Shown one piece after another: positions 1 through 11,169 of a stretch of 64,000 nt of DNA. Source of the stretch: Lunularia cruciata (taxonomy: Eukaryota; Streptophyta; Marchantiopsida; Lunulariales; Lunulariaceae); contig OX419755.1 in the NCBI GenBank assembly GCA_948567375.1, forward strand, positions 6,887,001 to 6,951,000, read 5' to 3'. The first letter of the stretch is position 1, and the number at the start of each line of letters is the position of its first letter. The notes below the pieces were generated by a model that ran no database searches, was not told where the DNA came from, and was given only the letters and a program-made list of their open reading frames with translations. Both the position numbers and the translations under genes were made by a program.

Positions 1-1255
1 GAACGACCCTTTCATTCAGCAATTACTCTATTATGAAAGTCTCAATTGTTGCGTTTTGAAGCTTTTGTTGGCTTCGTATAATACAACGGCCACTTCCCAA
101 GAAAGACTTTGACTACATGTAATCGAATGGCATGCAGACCAGATAAACAACAAAAATGCATCTCTTTCTAACGTCCTTGAAATACTACGAAAGGTTTATC
201 CGAATATTTTATAGGAAATGGAAGGTTAGTTAATTCATGTTAGAGGTTCCCTCAGCGTTACTCCCAATGTGAAACTAATGGATCCTATTTAAAGTGCAAA
301 TTGTGAATAACTTTTACCCTAAGCTTTGCAAGAGGTACCTTGCAATCCCGAAGCCATGGAGATGAAGCACCTTTCCTATCCAACATCGTGGACGCGGGAA
401 CTGTGGAGTGTCAAATTTGGTTGACATTGGAACTAGATCTTCTAGAATAGCAATAATACTATGGATGCATAGCTGCCATGTGAGGTTGAAGAATGTATCA
501 CTCAAGGTCAATTCCCATCTTGCAAATTTGTCGTTTCTCGCAATCGTACATCCATTTCTTCGGTCGTCTACGGTTGTCTCCGTTTGTTTCTCCGTTCGCC
601 TCTGTTGGCTTCCCTTGCCTGCCGAAATCTATTCTGCGGTCGACAAAAGTGCAGATGCGGTGACGCACGACAAAAATAGCGAGTGATTTCCGAGTTTTGT
701 AATGATAAGACGAAATCAACGAGACTAACAAGAAAAATTAAACATCGTATCTGTGTCACAGTAATTTGTCTGTCTCGTGATTACTGTATATAATGTTTTG
801 TGGTAGCACTTTCCCGAACCGGAATATGTTGACCATCGAAAGCAATTAGCATATATAATGGAGTGTAAATATCAAAAGTAGAATTTTAAACATGAAATTA
901 GCATTGTTTTGCAAGTAGATCCATAAGATACTATAAGATACTATGACAGTTTGATGCAAAATTACAAAAAGGCATAAGCTTGTAATTCGATTTTTCACAT
1001 TCTCCAACCTCATCGTTTCAAGTCCTAAATGATAGTACTTGTGTACTATTATGGGAGATTACCCATACAAAATCATTGAACATCAGGAGGTTTCAGAAAT
1101 AGTTTTATGATGCACTCTATATTTTCATATAGTTTATTACAAAGCGTTGACTAAATCGGTACGGGTGCGGGCCGAGGAAGAAAGGGTTCCACTATGGAGT
1201 TCCGGCCAATTAGCACACTTCATAAGAGGTGGTTAGTAGAAAATAAAGGATATGG
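1..1255. other. Intergenic, no gene recognised
   Basis: Only short, non-convincing open frames occur here and none shows a recognisable domain. The segment ends exactly where the terminal repeat of the first family A retroelement begins. No RNA gene, LTR or tandem array was recognised by eye. Confidence 0.5.
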
Positions 1256-1914
1256 TGTCGTGCGTATATACATCGCTACACAACATACATCGCTACACAA
1301 CATCATCCCCTATAGAAGCACAACTCACATATAAATCATACATAGACTCTAAAGTGCCACAATAATCAGATCATTTACTATTCTCAAATCAACTCAACTC
1401 AGATCAATACTTGATCTGTCACTCTATAAATTGCAAACAAGTAGGCACTGATTACACTCAAACCGCATCCACTCTAGCTAAGAGAATCCATGTGACGCTC
1501 ACCGGCCTCTATCCACCATAGTTAGGAACTCTAAGGCTCAACATCAGAGAAGTAAGCTCTTTGGAGCTGCACTTTGAAAGTATACCCTTGGACTCAAGCT
1601 AAGTCGAAAACCTTAACGGTCCCGTTGATGGCCAATTCAAGGGTGAAAATGGTGCAAAGTGACGGTGAGCCCCACGGTGAAGTCAATACCTCAAACACAA
1701 AATCTAACCATCAGAAAGTAGTCTATGGGAAATTGCTAAAATACCTCTAACTACTATCACTACAACTCTAGTGTCCGAGCAATCTAGATGCCACACTAGA
1801 AATGGCATGACAACTATTGTGCGTATATATATATCGCTACACACTATACATTGTTGTACACTATAGAAGCACAACTCACACATAAGTCATACATAGACTC
1901 TAAAGTGCCACAAT
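1256..1914 (-). repeat. Terminal B-A-B repeat block of copy A1
   Basis: The sequence from about 1,256 to 1,363 (B), starting TGTCGTGCGTATATACATCG, reappears at about 1,815-1,914 as TTGTGCGTATATATATATCG, with the shared ending CTCTAAAGTGCCACAAT. Between them (1,364-1,812) lies the A repeat, homologous to 53,246-53,693 and 62,562-63,009. The same B-A-B order occurs in copy A2 and, partly collapsed, in the old copy at 46,842. It acts as the 3' terminal repeat of the minus-strand element. Confidence 0.75.
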
Positions 1915-2080
1915 CGCCTCCCTAGCTAGCAATTAGGTCCTCTAACTCTAGATAGCCATCTACTCCAAGTATATGGTATACCCTATGATGGGTAAAGATC
2001 AGAAGGCCGGGTGCTGTGGAGCCCCATTGTTAGTTGCTTGTCTGCAATCTATACCATATAAAGAATGAAGTAGCCATAGT

Positions 2081-2413
2081 TCAAGTACTTCTAAGACATA
2101 ACCATTGTCCTTGAGGAACCACCGTGAAGGGAGGAGTCATACATACCATATGCCATCCTCTCAAACAACTATCACACACTAACATAGTAGCAGCTCCACC
2201 AAAAGAGCCACATAACATACACCTCAAGCCTGCACGTACAAGTGCCAAGCTTGGATCCATAGTACCATCAATGTTTGGGAGGTGGCATGGCGCACAATTG
2301 CACACATGATCCTTCCAAACAACACCATCATGTCCTTCCAACACAAGGACTCTAGATGCCAAAACCTCACGCACTCTCAAGATATTGTGGCTTGTCAAAA
2401 CATCAAGTGTCAT
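2081..2413 (-). pseudogene. Integrase C-terminal tail with PHD finger (A1)
   Basis: This 110-residue open stretch is the 3' end of the A1 polyprotein. After an integrase-tail segment containing VLVLEGHDG and [17 protein letters not shown], a C4HC3 PHD finger follows. Its ligands are C65, C68, C80, C83, H88, C91 and C106, with the hallmark Trp (W104) two residues before C106; the eighth ligand is Ser109 instead of Cys. The CDSC-x3-GWH core and the conserved PP and VPQG positions are typical of PHD fingers that bind histone H3 tails. Copy A2 keeps the last Cys but has a deletion between the second and third ligands. In family terms the module replaces the chromodomain found at this place in chromoviruses. 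Histone binding is inferred, not shown. Confidence 0.8.
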
Positions 2414-3780
2414 CAGTGCTATATGCTATAGATATACATAGTCTCCTAGATGAAATCGACGGATTGAGGGTCTATAACCTCTTCTGCAAATGGTAGCATA
2501 GCATAAGGTATCTCTATGCTAAGCAATTGCCAAGTTATCAAAGGCCATTAGGATCACTCTTCAAAAGATCTCTTCCCATTGAGAACATGCGTTCATCCAT
2601 ACATTTAGATCATCCAAGTCCAAAACTACAATAGCATCTCGACAAATGGTTGCAGGTAAATTTGGATCTTGTCTATAAAGTAGGAATTAAGGAGAGAAGG
2701 ATGCTAAGGAGGCTTGCCGGCTGAACTGATAGCCCATGGCCAACCAAGGTAATTGGAGATCCCAATCTCCCAAGTGGCCTCTCTACAAACCATACTTTTG
2801 CAATCCTCTCTTCATTGTTTGAACCACTTTCTCTATTAAGCCATTTGCCTTAGGGTGATCTCAATACGTAGTACAATGATCAATCAAAGCCTTGTCGCAC
2901 AAGACCTGAAACTCCCCCAAGAACTTTGTACCCTGATCAGTCAAAACTTAAGCTGGTGTACCAAAATGACTAAGAACTTGATCTAGGAATGAGTAAGCTG
3001 TCCCTTCACTAGACTTGTCAAGGAGTGCCACCAACTCACTTGGAGAAGTGCTCTACCACTTGGAGAAGTGCTCTACCATCACCAAAACATACCGATGATG
3101 TATCATAGTCAGCGGTAAAGGTCTAGTGAAGTCCAAACTCCAACGGTAACCTTATCCCATGATAGGTAATGGTAATGGGTATAACTGTGGTTTAGGAGCA
3201 TTAAATGATGCTCTAACTCAATCACAAACCACACATCTGGCAACAACTTGATGTACCTTGATCTACATACTGCACCACCAATAATGAATCTGGAGTAAGT
3301 TATATATATGCTTTACTCCAAAAATTTCCTAGCTCCTCATGAGCATGACAGACCAACTGTGTGTGGTCTTCGAGATGGAAGTGGTACTACTCGCACTTTA
3401 CCATCCTCTCATACCCACAAAAGGTGTATGCACTCCAATCTAAATCGTCTGGCTTGTTGAAGGACACAATTTCTCTCCTTGGCCCCAACTATGCCACCCA
3501 CAACACCAGTGTGAAGATAGTCTATCACTAAGATGTCACCATGAATATCTCACTGAATTGTACCAATATCTTCATTCTTTGGATCTGTGACCTCAATAAC
3601 TCCTCTTGTATGCATTGAGAGAGATACCACCAAAGCCTCATAAAATATACATAGAAAGACCAATGCATGCCAACCTTGCATCATCTCCTCATTTGTCTCA
3701 CCATGCCAACATGCTCCGGTCTGATCCTGCTGGCTAGGACATGAGTTTCTACTCAACTCATCTGCATCAAGATTCAACAC
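2414..3780 (-). pseudogene. Integrase region of A1
   Basis: Minus-strand homology to the A2 integrase (54,464-55,640) is continuous but interrupted by stops and frame changes. Recognisable are the post-RNase H segment (3,550-3,780; DADELSRN and CPSQQDQTGA), the zinc-binding N-terminal region and the catalytic-core segment near 2,800-2,900, where the frame still reads NGLIEKVV, keeping the catalytic Glu position. A roughly 21-bp direct duplication (CACTTGGAGAAGTGCTCTAC at about 3,035-3,078) adds damage in the core. The integrase would have inserted the element cDNA into the chromosome. It cannot be expressed as it stands. Confidence 0.7.
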
Positions 3781-5010
3781 TCTAGGTCTATGAACAATCG
3801 TGAAATCATACTCCTATAAACTCAAAGCTCATCGTGCAAGCTTGCTTGAAAGCTTGTCAGACTCCGTCAACCACTTCAACGGCTGATGATCAGTGATGAG
3901 AGTGAAGGGGTACCAAATAGGTAACATCAGAAATGTGCTACTGCCCAAACTACTGCCAAGCACTCTCCCTCATATGAACTATACTTTGCCTCCACTGAAT
4001 TGTTGGAGTGAGTAGCATAGGCCACCACAAACTCCTTCCCCTCATCATCATGTTGGGTGAGCACCGCTCCAAGCCCTAACATGCTCCAATCAGTATGAAC
4101 CTGAAATGGTCATCCTCTAATCGGTCTCCTCAAAATAGGAGCATATGTCAACCTCTCCTTGAGCTCTATAAAAGCTCTCTCTTACTCATCTCCCCAAAAC
4201 CACTCTTGTGTAAGCTTGGTCAGCTTTGTCAAAGCTTTGGTAATGGCACTAAATCCTCTAACATAGCGGCAATAGAAGTTCACCAACCCAAGGAATGCTT
4301 GTACTCTACTCACATCCGTAGGCCAAGGAATACATGCAATAGCCTCCACCTTGGTTTGTTGAACACCAAGTCCTCCAAGGTAGATAGTGTGACCCAAATA
4401 CTCAACCTGCTCATGGAAGAACCTACACTTTTGAGGATGTAATTTAAGTCCCTGAGATCTCAACCTTTCAAACACCTCCAACATCTCCAACAACTATCTC
4501 TTATGCTCCTCCATAGTAGTGCTATAGACCAAAATATCATCAATATAGCACCAAGCAAAATCCAATCCAGCTAGGATCCTATCCATGACCCTCTGGAACT
4601 TGGCAAGAGTGTTCTTTAACCCAAATGGTAAGAACCTTTACTGATATAACACATCCTTGACGTGAGGATCAATAGCCTAGAATGTTATCTTGGACTTGTC
4701 CTCGTCTCTGATTGACAACTGATGATATCCCCCTTGAAGATCCAAAGTACTAAAGACCTTTGCATGCCCAATTGCGTCAAAAATCTCTTTTGGTGTAGGC
4801 ATGGCATACCGATCAACCCTAGTCTATTGGTTGATAGGACGGATAGAATCTTCACACATCCACCCATCTGTGTAGTTTCCATGCATATCCTTCTTGGCTT
4901 GCATCACTATAGCTGATGCATACGCTTCTTGTGAGATCTCTACCAAACCAACCTCAAAAAGGTCTCTACTCTGGCTCTGAATCAATATACTCTCCATATT
5001 ATTATAGCAA
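3781..5010 (-). pseudogene. Reverse transcriptase and RNase H of A1
   Basis: The stretch is homologous to the A2 RT-RNase H at 55,660-56,866. The catalytic box near 4,530-4,550 reads CYIDDILVYS, so the two aspartates are intact here although A2 has lost one. An open stretch at 4,182-4,493 covers the RT thumb and connection (FERLRSQGLKLHP, EYLGHTIY, FLGLVNFY). Frame breaks on both sides make it a pseudogene. The order RT-RNase H-integrase places the element in Ty3/Gypsy rather than Ty1/Copia. Confidence 0.8.
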
Positions 5011-5516
5011 TAAGGACTTCAAAAAACTGGTGTATTGCTAGTCAGCTCAATCTATATACCATGTACTATTAGAGCACCCAAATCCTTCATATTGAAGGCA
5101 AAACAACTTGTGTATCTCCTTAAGAACCTCCAGATCCTCTGTCTTTCCTCTCCTATAAGCTTGGGTCCAAGATTTGGCTCCCAAGTATCCTCTATAACTA
5201 TAGTAGGAGTAGAAGACGTGTTGATTGGTTGCTACACTGGCCCTTTGGGAGCAATAGTGTAATGCCCTTGACTACTAGAGGTCCCAGCCTCTATGTGAAA
5301 AACTCCCTCTGATATGGCTGCAAGCTCCATACGTCCTCTAGTTGCATCCCAAGTAGACCAAGAGTGTAATCCAAATAGACCATGATCACATGGATGGACT
5401 CCAAGTAGACTCTCCCTAGTAGCCACTAGTTGTGTTCCAAGAATGCCTTGTCCACTTGGTCCATCATCCCCAGCATGTGCCTGAATCATCTCAATAGGCA
5501 CATGGCTCAGAAGTGT

Positions 5517-6400
5517 CTAAGTAGTGATGCCTATCAAGCACATCCTACACTGCTCTACCAAGCCAAGGCTCACAATCCAGGTCAATGAGTTTATGTCCAT
5601 AGCCTGACCTAACACATGACACATGGATGCCTCTAACACTATTAGAACAATGGTAATACCGGTGCAAAAACCTATTGCTTGCTCTCTCTCATCAGCATTG
5701 GGCTCCACCAACTGCTATAATTGTGGGTCCCAAACCAGTCTAGGTCCTCACTCTTCAAAAGCATGAGAGCTTGGGAAACTCATGAGTGTGGGAAATGTGG
5801 CTCTAGGCCATCCAACTAGGTTCACCATTGCCATAGGTGACCTATCAGTAACTACCACTGTCTGAGACTAAAGCCCAACATCCAAGATGTTATAACAAGG
5901 ATGTGGTCAAGTTGATGAATCCCATCATAAGCACATTGTAAAACCTCTTTGGGTAAGAGGTTTGTCCACCAAAGACAAAGACAATAAGCCCGTAATACCA
6001 CTCTGGCCTCATCTAACAATACAGCAGATCCTATCCAAGAATGGACTTGATGTGTACTCACCACCACTCTGGTGCAAGAATCACCCATCAAAGGAATGTT
6101 CTCCAAAATGTAAGCTAGAGAAATAGACTGATGAACTTGGAGATGTCACAATATTTGTAACATCTCCCAAAACACACCAAAACAAGGATCTTGAAGACCC
6201 AAACATTGGCAAACACATGTATGTCTCTATCATGGCCATCCAAAAATCACCAAGTAAACAGGCCCATGTCTCTCCTGATCATGCACTCCCAATAAGGAAA
6301 TGTTGGCTGGTAGAGCCTTTTGGTAATCTTTGACTGCTGACATTGGTAATAATAACTCAAGATACCATTAGGCCAAGTGTGCCACATGATGTAGAGAGAC
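5517..6400 (-). pseudogene. C5 DNA methyltransferase domain in A1 polyprotein
   Basis: This is the second copy of the methyltransferase seen in A2. Between 5,852 and 6,130 the minus frame keeps motif VI as LLENIPLMGD, then QVHSW and a motif VIII-like segment ending LWWTNLLP. At 5,517-5,711 it keeps VEPNADEREQAIGFCTGIT (motif IX end) running in one frame into the motif X-like VLGQAMDINSLTWIVSLGL. In A2 this last junction is broken by a 5-nt deletion, so A1 shows that the reading frame was once continuous. The catalytic PCQ triplet is destroyed here: two adjacent stop codons follow WP at about 6,224-6,232. Function must be read from the ancestral family, not from this copy. Confidence 0.78.
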
Positions 6401-6656
6401 TCGCCTAGCAGTCTCATTTCTCTCCACATACAAGTACCTTTGTACTCATATACATGCCTGTAATACAACAGCTAGTCCGGTGCCAATCCCATCAAACAAC
6501 TCCAATAGACATATCTCCTCTATTGGATACTATCAAGCAATGAGTGTGATATCCAGAGGTGTCAAGGTAATTGACTATGGAGGCAAATCCTCACATTCAT
6601 CTCTTGATGGTATAAAGGCCTCCACTCCAAGCCTTTTGCACCAACTAATCTGCATA

Positions 6657-7520
6657 CTACTGCAATGCCTTCTTTGAACTCCACAATGGAACATCCAAGG
6701 TGGATAGAACGATCCCACTCGTACTCCAAATCCAAGTGATCTCCTCGTGTACTAGAGTATCCTCTATATAGGTTTTCCCCTCCAACAAGTCACCAGGCCA
6801 AGTAATTGCACCACTAAAAGCTGAAATTGATGTTGCCATGGTCCCAAACTGTAGTGAGCCAAGACTACCACTACTAAAGCATACTAGTAGGCAACATACC
6901 CGTCCCTCACTAGACTGCCAACTTGGTCTATAGGAGGTTATCTCCTCCCAATAGTCAATGCTAAAACCCATGGGGTATAACATTGCTCTTCCAACTAGCA
7001 CATTGTATGACTCAACTATTGTTGCAATAGCTTGAGCTCTCACCACCAAGCTATCAATCTGATGACCAAGCTGAACCTAGAAAACAAGCTCCCCATGTGT
7101 GATGCACTGTGTCAAACCACCACCTATATATGTTTGGATCTGAAATGGACACCTCTCCCATCGGTCTATAACTCCAAACCGACTAGTGCAGCCTTTCCCA
7201 AGTTAAAGGACTGCATAGTAGAGTCTAACAAGACTCTATGTGGTGTATAGACCTTCCCTAAAGGTCCCACCAAATGGAATATCCTCCTTTGGTTATCCAA
7301 TAAGACAACACCAAGTGTGAACCATACTCTCTAAAAGGCCGGTCTTTGGTTGGCAACTCCTCTAGTCTAGCCGTTATTGCCTGCCATAAACCATTGGTCG
7401 CTGAACAGATCCCATGCTCCTCAACCAAGTCAGTTCTACTATCAACCACCTTTGCTCTAGTAGTAGGAACCATATCATCCCCACTGTCACAAAGCATGGT
7501 AGCCAATCAGAACATTGGGG
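6657..7520 (-). pseudogene. Aspartic protease region of A1
   Basis: The open stretch 6,657-7,049 contains VVRAQAIATIVESYNVLVG, GFSIDYWEE and SYRPSWQSSEG, a block that follows the aspartic protease in this type of Gypsy polyprotein. Upstream at about 7,205-7,235 the frame reads VLLDSTMQ, the protease active-site loop with Asp and Ser kept but Gly changed to Thr; A2 instead has NSGA. The stretch 7,258-7,506 corresponds to the gag-protease linker. A frameshift separates the pieces. Confidence 0.65.
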
Positions 7521-8156
7521 TTGGGTCAACTCCTAATGTAAACATGTCACTAGTTAAAAACAAAGGGCACCGTATAATCAACTAAGCCGCTTCAAGCATC
7601 ATGCTAGACTTAGTCTATGTAGTAGCAGGTGGTTGACTAGCAAGTAGTCTATCATGCACTCCATAACCATCTAGCACACCTACACTGAGACATGTAGGAG
7701 CCATGGATGTCATATATAATGCCTCAAAATAACATGAAAGACTAGGAAAGTCTAACCTGTCTCCCAACCTCTCCTCTCTATGGGTCTAACTCCATTGATG
7801 CTCCTATAGGCTCTAGAGCACGCATTGCACTCCTAGTCACTACTGCATATGCATCTACCTATGTTGCTCCGCACATGAAGTCCAGAGCATCTCTATCACC
7901 AACATATGAGGTCAAAGCCTCAGCACTTGAATCTGATCTCCTCTAAGCAATGGCCATACTAGCCAATCTTTGCTCCAATTGCTCAATCCAAGTAGCCATA
8001 GTTGTATCAAAAGTAAGGGGAGGTACCGCTTCTCTACTAGGTGTAGATCCTCTACCACAACCTCTACCACATTGTCCTCCATGAATTGGAGCTCCTCTAC
8101 TACATGCCATAGCAACCCCACTACTCCGTAACTTTGGGTGTAGGTCAAAGCATCAA
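7521..8156 (-). pseudogene. Gag C-terminal remnant of A1
   Basis: The segment 7,912-8,156 is homologous to the A2 gag stretch at 59,739-59,970 (ALTYTQSYGVVGLLWHVVEE on the minus strand is a frame-shifted shadow of the zinc-knuckle exit). The zinc knuckles themselves, which lie farther 5' in A2, are missing because a family B LTR begins at 8,157. No intact protein is encoded. Confidence 0.55.
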
Positions 8157-8509
8157 TGTAAAAGTCCAAGACCGAGGAGAGAAATAGGAGAATGGAAGTT
8201 CACATTGGGATTCTTAAATAAGGGAAAACTCCAAATTCCTAGCATGAGCTTTGGCTCTTGTATTTGTAGGGATCATACAAGGCTCTTGAGAAGCTTCTCA
8301 AGAAGCTTCCTTCTAGAACTTGCTTACTTGGCATGCAAGCTAAGCTAGAAGCTTCCTTCTAGAAACTACTTACTTGAGGTGCAAGCTAAGCTAGCCATGA
8401 AGCTTCCCAAGAAGCTTTTTAGATACTTTTGGAATATTCTAGGCTAATTTGTCATATTTGCTACTTTTTTAGCCCTACTAACTTTGTCACTGAACTCTAT
8501 ATTGTTATA
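8157..8509 (-). repeat. LTR of B0 (reverse complement)
   Basis: It starts TGTAAAAGTCCAAGACCGAG, the complement of the LTR end CTCGGTC...TTTTACA of copy B1, and ends near the complement of TGTAACAATATGG. It contains several GAAGCTTC and one TTCTAGAA palindrome (around 8,286-8,365), as in the other family B LTRs. Confidence 0.8.
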
Positions 8510-8524
8510 CATTCCCCCATCACT

Positions 8525-8800
8525 AGTTGGTGACGTCCTTGTCGCCATTGAAGCTTCAAACTCCTGGATGGCCATCGGTGCATTTTGGAGGTGAGAAAGA
8601 GGTTCCCAAGTGGCATCATGAAGGGGATACCCTTTCCAAAGGACCTTTTACTCTGTATGTTATTTGCATTCTCATTGAATGTGGCTACGTGAAAGGATAC
8701 GATCAATTTTTTACTCCTCATGATCATTGATAGTGATGAGAGGAGGAGGAAGTTGGACACGAGACAAAAAAGAAGATGGATTAGGAACAAAGGGTTTCAA
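8525..8800 (-). pseudogene. Chromodomain of B0
   Basis: The minus strand, in the frame next to the longest open stretch, shows YEVDRIL, then KVLWKGYPLHDATWEPLSHL and QNAPMAIQEFEAS. This is the chromodomain pattern VDRIL-x-WKGY-x-TWEP-L-x-EFE at the integrase C terminus of chromoviruses. In-frame stops lie between the first and second blocks. Chromodomains of this class are thought to direct integration to heterochromatin. Confidence 0.75.
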
Positions 8801-9880
8801 CTTGGAAATGTGAAAGACAGAGTGATGCACATATGACAAGGTAAGGCAAATTGATAAGCAATATGAGAGATGATTTGAGTGACCTCAAAGGGTCCTATCC
8901 AATTAGTTGTAAGTTTATGAACTTGGGTATCAAGTGGGAGTGGTAGGTTGCTAGAGGATAGCATGACTTTATCATCGACTTCAAACGTGAGATCATGACA
9001 ATGGTGGTTTGCGTATTTTTTTGATGATTCTGAGTAACAAGGAGGTGAGATTTGGCTTGTTGGGGAGATTGGGATATGGTGGTCAAGAAGGTTGAAGTAT
9101 GAGGGACCTGAGATGGAGGAGGAGTAAGAAGAGCAGATCTTGGCTAAAATTGAGAAAGAAGGGAGAAAATTTGGTGCTTGATGTTTGGAATTATTGTAAG
9201 CAAATTCTAAAGCTGCAAGACATTCATCCCAATTGGTATCATAGACATTGACAAAGGCATGCAACATATCTTCCAAGGTATGATTTAGACGTTTGGTTTG
9301 TCATCAGTTTGAGGATGATATGCCGTGGACAAAGCAAGCTTAGTGCCGAGTATTTGGAAGAGTGCTTGCCAAAACTTCTCGATGAATTGAGGATCACGGT
9401 CGAAGATGAGTACATGTGGTATCTCATGATGCTTGAAGACATAGTCAGCATAGATTTGCACTAAGGTTGGAGCATCCACGATATCAAAGGTTGGTGCCAA
9501 GTGGATTTGCTTATTGAGCTTATCCACAAACGCCATGATTGCTATCTATCCTTGCTTTGTCTTGGGCAAGGATGTGATGAGATTAAAGCCCATGTATTCC
9601 TATCGAGTGGATGGAATGTGAAGTGGTTGAAGGAGCCCACTCGGCTTTTGGTTGCTGGCCTTGTTACATTGGCAACTCTCACATAATTGGAAAAACTCTC
9701 AAATATCTTGTGTCATGTTTGGCCACCACCATGGGTGTTAGAGGGTACTCAAGGTCTTGTCCATACCCATGTGCTCAACTATTGGTAAATCATGGGCTTC
9801 TTGAAGGCGTGCAAGTCAGAGATCACCTTTGGCTGGAACATAGGTCCAATCCTCATGGAATAGAAGGCCTTCCTTGAAGG
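8797..9880 (-). pseudogene. Integrase of B0
   Basis: Open stretches at 8,797-9,276 and 9,285-9,536 carry the integrase core and C-terminal part. They include VDKLNKQIHLAPT, LIFDRDPQFIEKFWQALF (second catalytic Asp kept) and AYHPQTDDK, then DMLHAFVNVYDTNWDECL and the tail TNWIGPFEVTQI. A frame break separates core and tail. Towards 9,880 the H2C2 region is only recognisable by similarity to B1 at 14,180-14,420. Confidence 0.75.
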
Positions 9881-10029
9881 AGAAGGTGTTGTACTCTTTA
9901 TCGCATGTTGTAAGATAACCATGTACCATCTGGAAAAAAGGGATCATTTTGTGAAGTTGACCAAAACTCATTTTGTACCTTGGAGTCAATTGACACCATT
10001 GTAATTGCTACCATGATGAGAGGAAGAGA

Positions 10030-10404
10030 CTACAAATCAGGCAAGTGTGATAGAGCATCAAGGTTGACATGGAATCGACCTGGTTTGTATTCAAGTTTGA
10101 TGTCAAACAATTGGAGTTGTTCCTCCCATCGATGATGTCGACTCTTCATGTGTTTCAAGTGTAAGGTCTGCAACAATAGTTTGTGATCAGTTTGCATGAT
10201 CACTTGTTTCCCCAAGAGATAATGCCTCCATACCTTGGTGGCATCTACCATTGCAAGTTGTTCTTGGTCTCGAGTAAAGTAATTTCTTTCAGCTATATTT
10301 AGTCGGTGAGACACAAAGGCAATAGGATGTAGTCCATCTAGGAATTCCTCTTGCAACACGGCTCTAATTGCAAATTTAGAAGCATCAAAATCAACCACAT
10401 AGGG
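10030..10404 (-). pseudogene. RNase H of B0, truncated
   Basis: The minus strand reads VDFDASKFAIRAVLQEEF, AFVSHRLNIAERNY, QLAMVDATKVWRHYLLGK and QTDHKLLLQTLHL, the Ty3/Gypsy RNase H with its Asp and Glu positions. It then reads LEYKPGRFHVNLDALSHLPD. The domain is cut at its N-terminal side at 10,404 by the B1 LTR. Overall it is better preserved than the same region of B1, which has several stops. Confidence 0.8.
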
Positions 10405-10814
10405 TGTAACAATATGGAGTTTAACGATGTAGTTAGTAAGGCTAACAAAGTAGATAATAAGCCAAATTAGCACAAAATATTCCAAAAGCATCTTGGAAGC
10501 TTCTTGGGAAGCTTCTCAACTAGCTTAACTTGCACTCCAAGCAAATAGTTTCTAAAAGGAAGCTTCTAACTAGATTAGCTTGCATGCCAAGTAGGTAGCT
10601 TCTAGAAGGAAGCTTCTTGAGAAACTTCTTGGTTAACTTGACTTGCACTCTAAGAAAGCGGCTCAAGGAAACTTCTTGAGAAGCTTCTCAAGTGCATTGT
10701 ATGCTACCTATAAATACCAAAGCCAAAGCTCAGCATTCAGAGTTTATCTTCATTCAAGTGTCCCAATGTGAACTTCCATTCAACTATTTCTCTCTTGGAT
10801 CACGGTCTTTTACA
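10405..10814 (+). repeat. 5' LTR of B1
   Basis: It begins TGTAACAATATGGAG and ends CGGTCTTTTACA, the TG...CA termini also seen at 15,602 and 16,094. It carries repeated GAAGCTTC palindromes between about 10,488 and 10,690 and a TATA box, TATAAATA, at 10,709-10,716, placed as expected for the U3 promoter. Confidence 0.88.
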
Positions 10815-10815
10815 T

Positions 10816-10827
10816 TGGTATCAAAGC
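10816..10827 (+). promoter_or_regulatory. Primer-binding site of B1
   Basis: TGGTATCAAAGC lies one base after the 5' LTR. It differs at one base from TGGTATCAGAGC, the common plant PBS complementary to the 3' end of initiator tRNA-Met. Confidence 0.8.
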
Positions 10828-11169
10828 AAGAATAGGATGGATGGAATTTATGGACCACCAAATCCACTTCCACAAACCATTGAGATTTTCATGTCTAGAT
10901 AGTATCCAAGCATCATTTCACCCAATTCATCATCTTTCTTTTTGGGCAGGATTCTCTACATATGATTACCTTGTTTGAGGAACCCTTGATACTTCCAATT
11001 GTAGCTTATGTGGACCGGTGGATGTGCTACATCTATGTATTGATCAATTAGATAAATTGAGAGTAGTGGGATAGAGTAGTAGCTATGGTGGCAATATCTT
11101 TGCGATGCAGCAACAAACCAAACACCTTACTTAATTGTTGGATGAACAAAGGTAGCAACAATAAGAATA

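Larger units (their letters stand above)
1256..8156 (-). mobile_element. Family A Gypsy-type retroelement, copy A1 (5' part missing)
   Basis: A minus-strand element runs collinear with copy A2 at 53,139-60,0xx, offset by about 51.9 kb. In coding order it retains the end of gag, protease, C5 DNA methyltransferase, RT, RNase H, integrase and PHD finger, then the B-A-B terminal block at its left edge. It is broken at 8,156 by the LTR of a family B fragment, so the gag start and 5' arm are absent. It has many stops and frameshifts but keeps some residues that A2 lost, for example YIDD in RT and Asp in the protease LLDS motif. It is more decayed than A2, with many C-to-T and G-to-A differences. 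The target duplication cannot be tested because the other end is lost. Confidence 0.85.
8157..10404 (-). mobile_element. Family B chromovirus fragment, copy B0
   Basis: This is a minus-strand fragment of the chromovirus that is complete on the plus strand at 10,405-16,094. From left to right it shows a reverse-complement LTR (8,157-8,509), chromodomain, integrase and the start of RNase H, and then stops at 10,404. There the 5' LTR of copy B1 begins in the opposite orientation, in the middle of the RNase H sequence. The remaining RNase H, RT and gag are not found beyond B1's right LTR, so a simple insertion does not explain the junction. Confidence 0.85.
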
